From Alistipes sp. (GTDB taxonomy: Bacteria > Bacteroidota > Bacteroidia > Bacteroidales > Rikenellaceae), in the NCBI GenBank assembly GCA_017408825.1, contig JAFQTX010000039.1, positions 1-62,400 on the forward strand: DNA of 62,400 nt, given 5' to 3'. A program made the translations under genes and the position numbers. Position 1 is the stretch's first letter. The number at the start of each line of letters is the position of its first letter. The notes under the pieces were generated by a model. That model was not told the origin of the DNA and made no database searches. It saw nothing but the letters and a program-made list of their open reading frames with translations. This document shows, one piece after another, positions 44,718 to 53,680 of this stretch.

Positions 44718-45539
44718 TTACTTCTTATTGTTCCACAAATGCGCCACCAGACCTATCTGAATGTCGGCAATGTTAAGCTTAAACTTAAGTCCCGAGCGAT
44801 CACGGCGGCCAGTCTCAACACCCGACATATCGAACTGGCGGATATTGTTATAGTATAGGCCACCCACACCCACCGTCACGGTCAAACATACCTGAGGGAA
44901 TACATAGACTCCCATGCCTGGGTTGAAGTTGAGTCGTGCGGCAAAGTTACGGCTATCGCTACGGCTAAGGTCATCACCCGAGCCACTCCACATAGTCGAT
45001 GTGCCGCTCTTCACCATCAGTTCGGTCTCCATAATCACACCCACGATACCACGACGGTCCAAGCCGATATAGTTGCGGTGGAACAACGACCACATAAAGC
45101 TCTCGTTGCGTAGTCCGAGGTTTGACAGACCTATATTCTCCATATCGGCAATTAGGCCGAGGTTGAGGTCAATATTACCCACCTCGCCCGAGATATTCTC
45201 GTAACCGAAGCGTAGACCCACAGCCATATTATCACGGTATGAGTAGGCGAAGAATGGCTTTACGGTGGTGCTACGCAGACCCATATTGATATTATCAAGG
45301 AGCAACATCAAATCCGAGTCCTGCGAGTTAAGGCTGCCATACGAAGCTGTAAGGCCGAGCATCACCTCACCCTTATACACAAACTTATTCTGGTCGATAT
45401 TTCGGTTGATACGCTGGCGCATAGGCAGAAACCTTGTCTTCTGCTCGCCCTTATCTGCCGAAATCGCCGTAGGCTCTGCTGCGCTAACTACCGATAGCGA
45501 CAACGCAGCAGCAACAATCATTAGTATAAATCTTCTCAT
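44718..45539 (-). CDS. Outer-membrane beta-barrel protein (second of two)
   Basis: A 273-residue exported protein starting MRRFILMIVAAALSLSVVSA (signal peptide to about 21). The mature part has alternating amphipathic strands (MLGLTASYGSL, MAVGLRFGYENI, GMGVYVFPQVCLTVTVGVGG) and ends in LVAHLWNNKK, typical of a small 8-10-strand barrel. ATG 45539 is chosen over an earlier in-frame start at 45575, which overlaps the upstream gene and would bury the signal peptide. Paralogue of the neighbouring barrel protein (45553-46359), with similar strand order (AYSYRDNMAVGLRFGY versus AYAPWKNMAVGVRFGY). Substrate or partner unknown; it may anchor the lipoproteins of the operon. Confidence 0.82.
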   Translation of the reverse strand: MRRFILMIVAAALSLSVVSAAEPTAISADKGEQKTRFLPMRQRINRNIDQNKFVYKGEVMLGLTASYGSLNSQDSDLMLLLDNINMGLRSTTVKPFFAYSYRDNMAVGLRFGYENISGEVGNIDLNLGLIADMENIGLSNLGLRNESFMWSLFHRNYIGLDRRGIVGVIMETELMVKSGTSTMWSGSGDDLSRSDSRNFAARLNFNPGMGVYVFPQVCLTVTVGVGGLYYNNIRQFDMSGVETGRRDRSGLKFKLNIADIQIGLVAHLWNNKK

Positions 45540-45552
45540 AGTGCTGCGCAGT

Positions 45553-46359
45553 TTATAGGTAGAACGACATACCAAAGCCTACCGAGAGTAGGTTTAGCTT
45601 AAAGTTAGTATCGAGCGATGTGGTCTTACCCTCGTTGATCTGGTTCTTGATCTGACTCACACGGTCGAAGCCCACGCCAAAGACACCGATAGAGAGCTCC
45701 ACTGCGGCATTGTTCGTGACAAAGGCCACGATACCTGGCTGGATGGCTACCTGCGCACCAAACTGCTTGGAGTAGGTACCACGATAGTCCTGCATACCAT
45801 CAATCTCTTGCGTTGCGGCAACAACCTTACTCTGTCCGCCCGAGAGGTTTAGCTGCACCTCGGCAAAGAAGGCAAAGCGGTTGCTATGGCCCAGTGGAAT
45901 ATAGGGACGCCAGAAGAGCGAGCCTGTGTAGGTGTGCTTAATCTGGTGAAACATATCCACATTGATATCAACGTCCGAGATTGATAGCGAGGCATTGTCC
46001 AAGGCCAGAAGCGAGCGGCCATAGCCAAATCTCACACCCACGGCCATATTCTTCCATGGGGCATATGCGACCATCGGGCTTACCGTCACGGTGTAGCCCT
46101 CAGAGTCGATATCGTTGATGAGCGTGAAGGTATAGTTAGAGTTACGGTGTGCCGAGTAGGCCGCCGAGCCTCCAAATATCCACTGACCCTTAGGCACAAA
46201 GACATCCTTGGAGAAGAATCCTCGCTGCTTACGAGCCTCGTTGGGGGTGAGCACTACACTCCGTGTCGAGTCTACGCTCTGTGGGGTTGAGTCTGCCTGC
46301 TGCGCCGACACACCGAGTGATGTGGCGAGCAACAAGAGAGCTAAATAAAATTTCTTCAT
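45553..46359 (-). CDS. Outer-membrane beta-barrel protein (first of two)
   Basis: A 268-residue barrel protein with signal peptide MKKFYLALLLLATSLGVSAQ. Strand-like repeats include WIFGGSAAYSAHRNSNYTF, MAVGVRFGYGRSLL and AAVELSIGVFGVGFDR, ending LLSVGFGMSFYL with the C-terminal aromatic that BAM substrates carry. It starts at ATG 46359; the frame extends 12 codons upstream without sense as a signal peptide. Followed by its paralogue after 13 bp, indicating co-translation and perhaps a hetero-oligomer. Confidence 0.83.
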   Translation of the reverse strand: MKKFYLALLLLATSLGVSAQQADSTPQSVDSTRSVVLTPNEARKQRGFFSKDVFVPKGQWIFGGSAAYSAHRNSNYTFTLINDIDSEGYTVTVSPMVAYAPWKNMAVGVRFGYGRSLLALDNASLSISDVDINVDMFHQIKHTYTGSLFWRPYIPLGHSNRFAFFAEVQLNLSGGQSKVVAATQEIDGMQDYRGTYSKQFGAQVAIQPGIVAFVTNNAAVELSIGVFGVGFDRVSQIKNQINEGKTTSLDTNFKLNLLSVGFGMSFYL

Positions 46360-46415
46360 CGAAAAAGGTGTTGGAGTAGCGGCAACAACAGCCACCGCTA
46401 CCCCACTAACAGTTA

Positions 46416-48494
46416 CTAATAGTTAAATACGATGTCATCGACATACATCCACGAGTCGGTAGAGCCTGTGAAGTAGTCACCGAAGCCTGAAGGAGTGAAC
46501 GACACAACGAGCTTCTTAGGCTTAACACTCTTCATATCCTCTCGATATGTGATGTCGATAGTGTACTCTGCCCACTCTGTTGCAGACTCACGCTTCTCGA
46601 TATAGCCATAGCCGATAACACCCTCCATTGTTGCAAGGTCGGCCATAGAGAAGAATGTCGAAGTATCGGCTGTGTTCACAGCATAAGGGGTATCCCAATT
46701 GGTGATAATCACCATGATAGTAGCCTTATCTGTACCAGTAGCCTCAGAGGGTGTACCAGTAGCCTCAGAGGGTGTACCAGCACCCTCATTGATAGTTCCC
46801 TCGTTGTGCTTCATCCAGAATGATAGGCTCTTAGGCTTAGCCGTAAACTTGAAGTCTCGACCGAAATTAACAGTACCGTTAAGACCGCTCATCGAGAATG
46901 TACCAACGAAGAGGTTACCAGCAGCAAACTTACCAATACCCATTACCGATGCCTTCTGCGACTTGAGGTATGCCGAATACTGACCTGTAGAGCCTGGGCG
47001 AACATCTGTCGATGACTTAGTAAGTGTTGCACCAGCCATTGCTGCGCCATCGTTACCTGTAAGCCAGAATGGTGAAGTGCCCTCAGCATATGGATATACA
47101 ACACCACCCGATGATGTAAACCATGACTCAAGGTCACCGTTAGGAATCTGAGCGCCGGCAGCTGTCTGGTGAGTAAGAGGCTTACCAGCATCTACGCTAT
47201 CTACGACGAGCTTGTAGGTATAGTTCTTCTCGGCAGCGAAGTCAGCACCTGTAGCAGTATAGATACCATCAGCACCTGCCGTTGCAGCTATCTCGGTCCA
47301 TGTAGCACCATCTACAGAGTAAGCAATCTTAACTGAAGAGGCTGCGCTGTTAAGCACTGTAGCCTTGAACGTAACGTTACCAAACCATAGATCGTAGTCC
47401 GATGTAGTGAGTGGCATAACACCCTGAACGAGGTAGTTTACATCCTTAGTGAGCTTACCGCCATCAATATCCTCGATGTGGAAGGTAAGAGCCTGAGCGC
47501 CACCGGTAACCTGCGCAAAGAATGAGTCGGTGATGATCACCTTATAAGTAAGGTCATCTGTCTTCTCTACGGTAATGCCCGCAGGAGCACTATTAAGAAG
47601 GTCGTACTCCGTACCCGACACATTGAGTGTCATTGTTGAGATTGCTGCCAACGAAGCTACGTTGTAGGTACGTGAAGCAGTTGTCGAGAGCTGATCCTCA
47701 CCTATATCAAAGCCGTCGCCAATGAGTGTTGGGTCTGGCGAGAAGATGATAACATCGTCGTACTCCTCCATCGTCTCATCAACAGTAGCCTCGAACACAA
47801 GGTTACCCGGAGCATCTTTCGAGTACTTCAGCGTAATGGTGTAGCGAGCTGCCGACTTAATATTCTCGATAAGGCCCTCCTTAACGATATCACCCTCAAC
47901 GGGGTGAGTACCCTCAAAGTGCCAATATAGTGAGGTCTGACCCTCTGGCATTATGACATAACCATCCTTAGACTCCTCATAGGTGAGCGAGAGAACGTCG
48001 CCTGAGGCGATTGCCTCCTTGTCGTAAGACTCGGCGATAGCAACTGTTGTAAAGTAACCCTCCGAGAGCTTCTCAGCCACCGTTGCATCGTACTTAACAG
48101 CAACGATAGTCGATTGCAGCTTACAGTCTACGGTTACGGCAGCCACCTCCGATGGTTTAACCTCGAACTCTGACTCGCCATAGTAGTACTTCTCATCGAA
48201 CGATACGGCACGCTTCTGGCCCACCTGAACCTTAGCCACATAGTTACCTGCAAGCAACGCAAGGTAGTCCGGAACATCGTTTACCGAGTCGTAGCGGCGG
48301 ATGAGGGATTGCTCCTCGCCATCAACCTTGTAGATCTTGATGACCACGCTGTCGTCAGCCGTAACGTCCGACTGCGCAGCGAGAGCAAAACGCATTGCGC
48401 CTTCACCCTGTGCCATCTCAACACTTGAGTCTATATCCTTTGAGCAGGCAGCCACAACGAGCGCCAAGCTCATGAATGCTAATATCTTTTTCAT
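46416..48494 (-). CDS. DUF4493/PCMD surface lipoprotein
   Basis: A 692-residue lipoprotein starting MKKILAFMSLALVVAAC (Cys17; an ATG three codons earlier is possible). Residues about 30-260 resemble DUF4493 (IYKVDGEEQSLIRRYDSV, YYYGESEFEVKPSEVAAV), followed by Ig-like beta segments and a C-terminal PCMD domain (GTSPFWLTGNDGAAMAGATL, GIGKFAAGNLFVG, GDYFTGSTDSWMYVDD). A 21-bp direct repeat (46732-46773) encodes a duplicated SEATGTP heptad. Same architecture at the C-terminus as the 43119-44711 protein. Central member of the surface operon. Confidence 0.85.
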   Translation of the reverse strand: MKKILAFMSLALVVAACSKDIDSSVEMAQGEGAMRFALAAQSDVTADDSVVIKIYKVDGEEQSLIRRYDSVNDVPDYLALLAGNYVAKVQVGQKRAVSFDEKYYYGESEFEVKPSEVAAVTVDCKLQSTIVAVKYDATVAEKLSEGYFTTVAIAESYDKEAIASGDVLSLTYEESKDGYVIMPEGQTSLYWHFEGTHPVEGDIVKEGLIENIKSAARYTITLKYSKDAPGNLVFEATVDETMEEYDDVIIFSPDPTLIGDGFDIGEDQLSTTASRTYNVASLAAISTMTLNVSGTEYDLLNSAPAGITVEKTDDLTYKVIITDSFFAQVTGGAQALTFHIEDIDGGKLTKDVNYLVQGVMPLTTSDYDLWFGNVTFKATVLNSAASSVKIAYSVDGATWTEIAATAGADGIYTATGADFAAEKNYTYKLVVDSVDAGKPLTHQTAAGAQIPNGDLESWFTSSGGVVYPYAEGTSPFWLTGNDGAAMAGATLTKSSTDVRPGSTGQYSAYLKSQKASVMGIGKFAAGNLFVGTFSMSGLNGTVNFGRDFKFTAKPKSLSFWMKHNEGTINEGAGTPSEATGTPSEATGTDKATIMVIITNWDTPYAVNTADTSTFFSMADLATMEGVIGYGYIEKRESATEWAEYTIDITYREDMKSVKPKKLVVSFTPSGFGDYFTGSTDSWMYVDDIVFNY
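46732..46773. repeat. Two 21-bp in-frame direct repeats
   Basis: Units 46732-46752 and 46753-46773 are identical (GTACCAGTAGCCTCAGAGGG and one more base); they duplicate seven residues in a loop of the PCMD domain. Confidence 0.85.
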
Positions 48495-48524
48495 AACATG
48501 CATAATCTTTGGGGTTTAGATATG

Positions 48525-50171
48525 CTACTCAAAGCGCATCATTACGGTCTTTGAAGTTGTATTACCCTCGGCATCAGTAACTGACATCTCGAAGTTATGC
48601 TCACCAGCACCGAGCATGTTAAGCACACCGAGGAAGTTAGTGATACTTAGGTCAAGCTCTGACTTACCTGCTACCTCATCGCCTACAGGGAAGCCGAGGT
48701 TCTTCAACGACTCAAAGAACTGAGTATCGTTCACAAGGCTAAACTCGCCAGCAAGGCCTACGCCAGCAAGTTCCTCAGGAGTAAGCGTAGCAGAGATAAT
48801 CTTAACCTTGAAGTCGGCGATGGTAAGAGGTGCTGTAACCTTAAGATCACATGTCATGCCAGCAACATAAGTCTGCTGCTTGTCGATGTCGTAGCCTACC
48901 CATACAATGCGTGGAGCAACGTTCTGACCATACTTAACTGTGAGTGTTGCAGTAGCATAAGCACCATTTACGTCGGTTGCGGTAATCTCATATGAGTGAG
49001 TACCCTCGTACGACTTGAGCAGCTCAGCCTGCGATCCGAACTTTAGACGTGTAGTGGTTGCATCCTTTGCATCTGTTGGGTAGCCCATCATCTTAAGGAT
49101 GGTGTTCGATGCAGTAGCAGCACACAAGTCCTCCTCCAAAGCCATAATCTCTGAGTACGCAGTGGTAAAGTCGGCATTGTCTGACGACACCTTTACTACC
49201 AACGACTTGATAGCAGCCTTAGCCGTGATGTCGAGGTTGATGCTTGAGGTGAAGTTACCCTCTGCGTCGAACATATCGTCAGTAAGCTCAAAAGGCTGTG
49301 CAAGGTCGTGACCCTCCCAAACGATTACAGGAGCATCGGTATCATCTGGAATAACCTCCTCCATAAGTGATGCCGAGGTATCAAATGTTACCTCCTCGTC
49401 ATATGTCCATGTATCACAAACAATACCAATTGTTGCAGTACCATCGGCAGCGTGCTGAACAACGACATTAATCTTACGCCACTGAGCAGCCTTAACACCC
49501 TTGATCTCATTGGTCATAATAATATCCTTAGTCTCGCCCTTATAGCGGCAGTTGAACGTAAGCTTAAGGGTATTCTCGGCTGCCACTGGAGCGAAGTAAC
49601 CGGCACGTGTCTCGGTGAAAGCATACTCCAAGCTGCTCTCAGATAGCTCAACACTCATCTTAGTATAGTCGCCATCGAGCTGATCGGCAAGATCTACAGA
49701 GTAGGCCACAGTAACCTTGATGTTAGCGAGCTTACATACAAGGTCCTTAACCTCGGTTGTCTGCTTGCGAGTTACGATAACCTCCTTCTCGCCAGCATAA
49801 ACAGGAGACTCCCATGCAGCACCCTCCATCTTTGCCGACGACATTGCAATGGTGTAAACACCACCCTCCAAAGCGATAGGCTCCTGTGGACGCTCACCAT
49901 ACTTGAACGAAGCCACCTCGTCGCCTGCCTTGTTGGTGATTACCACGTCAAAAGTGTTGATATCAACACCCTCAGCACGTGTTGATGCTGGTGACGAGAT
50001 ATTCTCGGTATCCTCCAAGATAGAGGCCTCCATACCACCTACGAGTAGGTAGCCAACGTTATCCTTTACTGAATCGCTTGGGTCGATGTAGTCCACCCTA
50101 TCCTTGTTACATGCTCCAAGAGCCAGGAGTGCGGTGAGGGCTACGCCCATCATTTTTACTACTGATTTCAT
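48525..50171 (-). CDS. DUF4493 surface lipoprotein
   Basis: A 548-residue lipoprotein, lipobox ALGAC (Cys21). An N-terminal STRAEG motif near residue 65 resembles the Arg site of fimbrillin precursors. The DUF4493 domain spans about 40-270 (YLLVGGMEASI, YGERPQEPIALEGGVYTIAM, VTVAYSVDLADQLDGDYTKM), followed by two beta-rich repeats, each ending in GTHSYEITATDVNGAYATAT- or GEHNFEMSVTDAEGNTTSK-type strands. No catalytic residues were recognised. Thirty base pairs separate it from the next operon gene. Probably displayed on the cell surface with its DUF4493 neighbours. Confidence 0.82.
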   Translation of the reverse strand: MKSVVKMMGVALTALLALGACNKDRVDYIDPSDSVKDNVGYLLVGGMEASILEDTENISSPASTRAEGVDINTFDVVITNKAGDEVASFKYGERPQEPIALEGGVYTIAMSSAKMEGAAWESPVYAGEKEVIVTRKQTTEVKDLVCKLANIKVTVAYSVDLADQLDGDYTKMSVELSESSLEYAFTETRAGYFAPVAAENTLKLTFNCRYKGETKDIIMTNEIKGVKAAQWRKINVVVQHAADGTATIGIVCDTWTYDEEVTFDTSASLMEEVIPDDTDAPVIVWEGHDLAQPFELTDDMFDAEGNFTSSINLDITAKAAIKSLVVKVSSDNADFTTAYSEIMALEEDLCAATASNTILKMMGYPTDAKDATTTRLKFGSQAELLKSYEGTHSYEITATDVNGAYATATLTVKYGQNVAPRIVWVGYDIDKQQTYVAGMTCDLKVTAPLTIADFKVKIISATLTPEELAGVGLAGEFSLVNDTQFFESLKNLGFPVGDEVAGKSELDLSITNFLGVLNMLGAGEHNFEMSVTDAEGNTTSKTVMMRFE

Positions 50172-50187
50172 ATCTTTGATCTCCTAT

Positions 50188-50958
50188 TTATTTTGCGTTA
50201 TCGTTAAGCTCCTGCTCAATATCGATCGACTCCACAAGAGTCTCGTTAAGCGTGATTGTAAGCTGTGCGCTACCGGCATTCTCCACGTCGAGCTTCACGG
50301 TGTAGAGAGTCTGAGCCTTAGCCTCACTATTCTTGTACTCAGGGAGTGTAACTGTAGTACCCTCGGCACCCGACTGATTAGGCTGCTTTACAGCAGTTCC
50401 AGACACAGTGAACGACTCTGGAGCGATAAACAGAGGCTCGGTCTGCTCAGTCACGTCAAACTCGTTACCTGCAGCCGTTGTGAGCTTAAGAGTGTGACCA
50501 CCCTCAAAGTACATCTTGAAATTATCGGTTACCTCGACCTTAACCAAGGCGTTAGCGATGGTTGCAGTAACCTCAACCTCAGTGTTCTTGCGAGGCTCAA
50601 CCGCAAACTCTGCGCTACCAGCGAATGTAGCCTTGTCGTAGCCCTCCTCGGCAATATCACCTGCGCTTACAGTAGCCGTAAATGTGCCGTTGTGTAGATA
50701 GTTGTCGCCCGAGTTGAACTCTGCAATGGTTGCATAGCTGGCAGTGTAGGTATGATCTACACCATCGATCTTAAGCGAGAAATCCTCAGCTGCTGGGGTT
50801 GTGCAGCTAACATTGGCACGTGTATCATCAACCACTGTGGTTGTCACACAGCTGATAGATACCTGTCCTTCACCCTTCTCATCACCCTTCGCTGACTCCT
50901 TCGAGCAAGCCGAAAGTGCCAACGCAAAGAGCGAAGCGATTGTAAAAAACTTTCTCAT
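50188..50958 (-). CDS. Small DUF4493-like lipoprotein
   Basis: A 256-residue lipoprotein (lipobox ALSAC, Cys18) with an acidic linker rich in Gly and Glu and a single DUF4493-like beta domain (HTYTASYATIAEFNSGDNYL, EFAVEPRKNTEVEVTATIAN). It is about half the size of its operon neighbours and lacks their C-terminal extension. Similar to the N-terminal domain of the 48525-50171 protein. Function unknown; position in the operon implies a structural or assembly role at the surface. Confidence 0.8.
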   Translation of the reverse strand: MRKFFTIASLFALALSACSKESAKGDEKGEGQVSISCVTTTVVDDTRANVSCTTPAAEDFSLKIDGVDHTYTASYATIAEFNSGDNYLHNGTFTATVSAGDIAEEGYDKATFAGSAEFAVEPRKNTEVEVTATIANALVKVEVTDNFKMYFEGGHTLKLTTAAGNEFDVTEQTEPLFIAPESFTVSGTAVKQPNQSGAEGTTVTLPEYKNSEAKAQTLYTVKLDVENAGSAQLTITLNETLVESIDIEQELNDNAK

Positions 50959-50994
50959 AAGTTGTTGATTTAAGTTAATTTATATTTATACTCT

Positions 50995-52806
50995 CTATTT
51001 TGCAATCTGTACCTTGATGTTGTCAACATAGACATTCACCTCGGCATTACCGATTCCATCCACAATCTTTATTGTTGGATAGAAACATATTCTCGACTGA
51101 CTTGTAGCCTCAAACTCAGCGCTATATGTAGGGAAACTCTGTCCAAAGGCATTATCGCCCACGCTATTCTGCAAAAACTGCGTTAGATGTGTCACACCAT
51201 AGTCTGCAAGTGTTGTACTATACTCTGAGTTAATACCTGTTTTTCCGGTTGGAATACCATCGATAGGATTGTTCTGATTAGTGTGCGTTGCCACACATAT
51301 AGCAGACTCTGTAATCTCCAACGAGCTATCTGTGTGATTATAGAGTGCCGCATCAAACTGCATCTGCAACCTCACACTCTTACCTGGCTTAAGTCCTCGT
51401 GTGGCGCTACCGAGTGGCGGAGTATCCATACGGCCATGGTGCGATGAGGCAAATGTCAAAAGGATCTTCACACACTGGGCACGTGAATTGAGTCGCATGG
51501 CTCCTGGCTTAAGCCAATAGCGCGCAGCATTCCAACCATTTGTTGGCATAGCTCCATCAAGTAATTGACCTGGCTGCTCACGCTCGGAAGATGAGTAGCT
51601 ATTATTGCCATAGCTCTCGCTCTCGCTTGCAGCATTGAAGTCCTCATAAAGAAGATATGGAATATCTACAGGGGCGATATCGTTCTCGTAATAGGCCCTA
51701 AGAGTCCCCAAATTCACACTATTCTCAACAACAGCATTTTCCGTATCAAATACTACTCGCCAATTACTGTTGTTGTATGGAGTAACATCAAAATCGCCCT
51801 CATAGGCAAACGTATAGCGATTCTCGGCGTTACGATTGAACGTACCCATATTAGTACCATTGCTATCGTATAGCGTAAAGAAGTTGAAATCCTCGCCAAG
51901 GTAGTTATCACCCACAGAGAAGTTAAAAGCTGTGTACTTAGCAAATGGAGGCATAGCCATTCGGATAGGTGTAACGTGACCGCTACGCATATCACGATCT
52001 ATTGGATAGGTAGCAACCTCCGAGCGCTGCTTACCACCTCGAATCGTATAGCTCACATCACCCGTAACCTGACCAGGTAGCACAAACACCCAAATATCAT
52101 CACCTACGTTGAAACCCTCGCTACTTGATACAGTGACAACGTTTGAGGTATTTTTGTAGATCGGAGATTCACTGGGGTCGCTAACATCTATCACCATATC
52201 GCCCACAACAGCCGTAGGGAACGTAATCTCCAGAGAGTAGATCTTGTTATCGAAGTTCGACGCCTTCTCAGGCACAACAATCTTCAATGCGTGCATCTTG
52301 TGGCGCATAATTGTGTTAAGCGTCACCGCAGACTCTGCATTCAGCGCACCCTCAACAACAGGCTCGGCAAGCATCACATCATAACGACCATCATACTCGC
52401 CATTCTGCGTTGCAGGGATGGTATATGTTGCCAACGTGCCATTCGTAGATGTAGGCATAGGATACGAGAGCATATAGGTATACTCGCCATCGGCCATCTG
52501 CGCAATGTTTGATGAGAAGAAGGCCTTATCGTAGCTCTGCGAGTAGTAGCGTAGCGTAAACTGCGCACGTTCTAAGGTGTACTCACCCTCAGAGTTCTTT
52601 GCCCATACGGCCAACTTATCGCCTGGAGTCCAACGTGTGGTCTTGCCATCGGGATCAATTGACGTACGTGTAGCATCTGCTGAGAGTTCAAATCCGACCT
52701 CCACAAGTTCGGGTTCAGGGTTGATAACCTCGTTGTGTACAGTGTCGCAAGCTACGGCCAACAACACAACCCCTACCACTGAGGCTATCTTTGTAAACAT
52801 CTTCAT
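50995..52806 (-). CDS. Fimbrillin-like lipoprotein heading the surface operon
   Basis: A 603-residue lipoprotein starting MKMFTKIASVVGVVLLAVAC (Cys20). The ADATRTSID motif, then TRWTPGDKLAVWAKNSEGEY and the following ~280 residues are typical of the fimbrillin/Mfa-like superfamily. The C-terminal ~250 residues (VDIPYLLYEDFNAASESES...VNVYVDNIKVQIAK) form a separate jelly-roll-like domain similar in style to PCMD. First gene of the operon; promoter element at 52833-52840 with a perfect palindrome beside it. A TTG two codons upstream (52812) is an unlikely start. Confidence 0.82.
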   Translation of the reverse strand: MKMFTKIASVVGVVLLAVACDTVHNEVINPEPELVEVGFELSADATRTSIDPDGKTTRWTPGDKLAVWAKNSEGEYTLERAQFTLRYYSQSYDKAFFSSNIAQMADGEYTYMLSYPMPTSTNGTLATYTIPATQNGEYDGRYDVMLAEPVVEGALNAESAVTLNTIMRHKMHALKIVVPEKASNFDNKIYSLEITFPTAVVGDMVIDVSDPSESPIYKNTSNVVTVSSSEGFNVGDDIWVFVLPGQVTGDVSYTIRGGKQRSEVATYPIDRDMRSGHVTPIRMAMPPFAKYTAFNFSVGDNYLGEDFNFFTLYDSNGTNMGTFNRNAENRYTFAYEGDFDVTPYNNSNWRVVFDTENAVVENSVNLGTLRAYYENDIAPVDIPYLLYEDFNAASESESYGNNSYSSSEREQPGQLLDGAMPTNGWNAARYWLKPGAMRLNSRAQCVKILLTFASSHHGRMDTPPLGSATRGLKPGKSVRLQMQFDAALYNHTDSSLEITESAICVATHTNQNNPIDGIPTGKTGINSEYSTTLADYGVTHLTQFLQNSVGDNAFGQSFPTYSAEFEATSQSRICFYPTIKIVDGIGNAEVNVYVDNIKVQIAK

Positions 52807-52832
52807 AGACAACTTAATATAAAATTTGCGTG

Positions 52833-52864
52833 CAAATATACGACAAAGTTTCTCTCGAGAGAAA
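52833..52864 (-). promoter_or_regulatory. Promoter and palindrome of the surface operon
   Basis: On the minus strand TATATTTG (52833-52840) is the -7 element. A 16-bp perfect palindrome TTTCTCTCGAGAGAAA (52849-52864) covers the -33 position, where TTTC replaces TTTG at a 20-base spacing. It may be an operator that competes with the polymerase. Confidence 0.6.
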
Positions 52865-52893
52865 TAAAATCAACGAACTGCTCTATTTATAAC

Positions 52894-52931
52894 ACAAAAA
52901 AGCGGTTGCTCGGCACGTAGACCAAGCAACC
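52894..52931 (-). terminator. Intrinsic terminator upstream of the surface operon
   Basis: On the minus strand GGTTGCT (52925-52931) pairs with AGCAACC (52904-52910), followed by GC and a six-T run (52896-52901). The nearest upstream gene on that strand, MazG-like, ends about 257 bp away, so it closes a long 3' UTR or a separate small RNA in 52932-53187. That stretch has no credible gene. Confidence 0.7.
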
Positions 52932-53187
52932 ACACTCTTTGATTAATACTTTATGCTGTCGCCACCCAATATTCAGCATATGCTCACTATCTCGGCGCTC
53001 CACACATAGCCCTGAATTAGGCTACACACTGCATTGTCTCACAGACTATTGTAGCTCAAACGTATTGATGCCGTGCTGTGACACTTCTACGGTTCACTGC
53101 ACGAAAATCTCTACACGACACACGAGCACACTGCACGACTAACACAGCGGCCAGCACCCTCAAAAATTAGCCTCTATTCCAAGTACT

Positions 53188-53601
53188 CTATTTCTGCTTT
53201 TTCGCCTCTATGACAGAGTCAATATATGCCTTGATCTTAGGTGCTGGATCCTCCCACGTATCGGGCTTGATGACCTTGCCATCCTTAGGGTTGTAGTGTG
53301 GCTTGCCATCGGGCCATAGCTTCGCCATATTTGCCTGCTGGACAATCTCGAATAGTTCATCTGCCTCAAGACCCATCTCCACCATCGTACCGAGCGCAAA
53401 GTACATAAGGTCGATCATAGCATCCGCCTGCTCGTAGATGTTGTCAGCAATGAGGAACTCTGCCACCTCCTCATTCATCCACTTGGCACGTGACAGCGCA
53501 CGCTTCTTATCAATCATCTTAGGCTCTGCAGCCACTGGATGTCCAAACTTGTCGTGAAATTCACGAACGTCGTTCCACTCTTTCTTCATATTTTTCTGCA
53601 T
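53188..53601 (-). CDS. MazG-like nucleotide pyrophosphohydrolase
   Basis: A 137-residue all-alpha protein of the MazG/phosphoribosyl-ATP-pyrophosphohydrolase type. Metal-binding acidic residues are seen in MNEEVAEFLIADNIYEQADAMIDLMYF (ExxE...D spacing). It likely hydrolyses a nucleoside triphosphate to a monophosphate and pyrophosphate, for house-cleaning of altered nucleotides; the substrate is not evident. Starts at ATG 53601 or 53589 (MKKEW); promoter element TAATTTTG at 53620-53627, divergent from engB. Confidence 0.82.
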   Translation of the reverse strand: MQKNMKKEWNDVREFHDKFGHPVAAEPKMIDKKRALSRAKWMNEEVAEFLIADNIYEQADAMIDLMYFALGTMVEMGLEADELFEIVQQANMAKLWPDGKPHYNPKDGKVIKPDTWEDPAPKIKAYIDSVIEAKKQK

Positions 53602-53619
53602 TACGATTATTCAATGCTA

Positions 53620-53656
53620 CAAAATTAGCGTTTTTTTTCTTTTTTGATTAACTTTG
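53620..53656. promoter_or_regulatory. Divergent -7 elements for MazG-like and engB
   Basis: TAATTTTG on the minus strand (53620-53627) and TAACTTTG on the plus strand (53649-53656) face away from each other. Neither has a well-placed TTTG -33 element. Confidence 0.55.
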
Positions 53657-53680
53657 CCCTAAATTAATAACCATCACAAA

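Noticed and set aside
52849-52864. End of an invertible promoter segment
   Set aside because: No second inverted copy of the palindrome was found at a suitable distance and no invertase gene is in the window.
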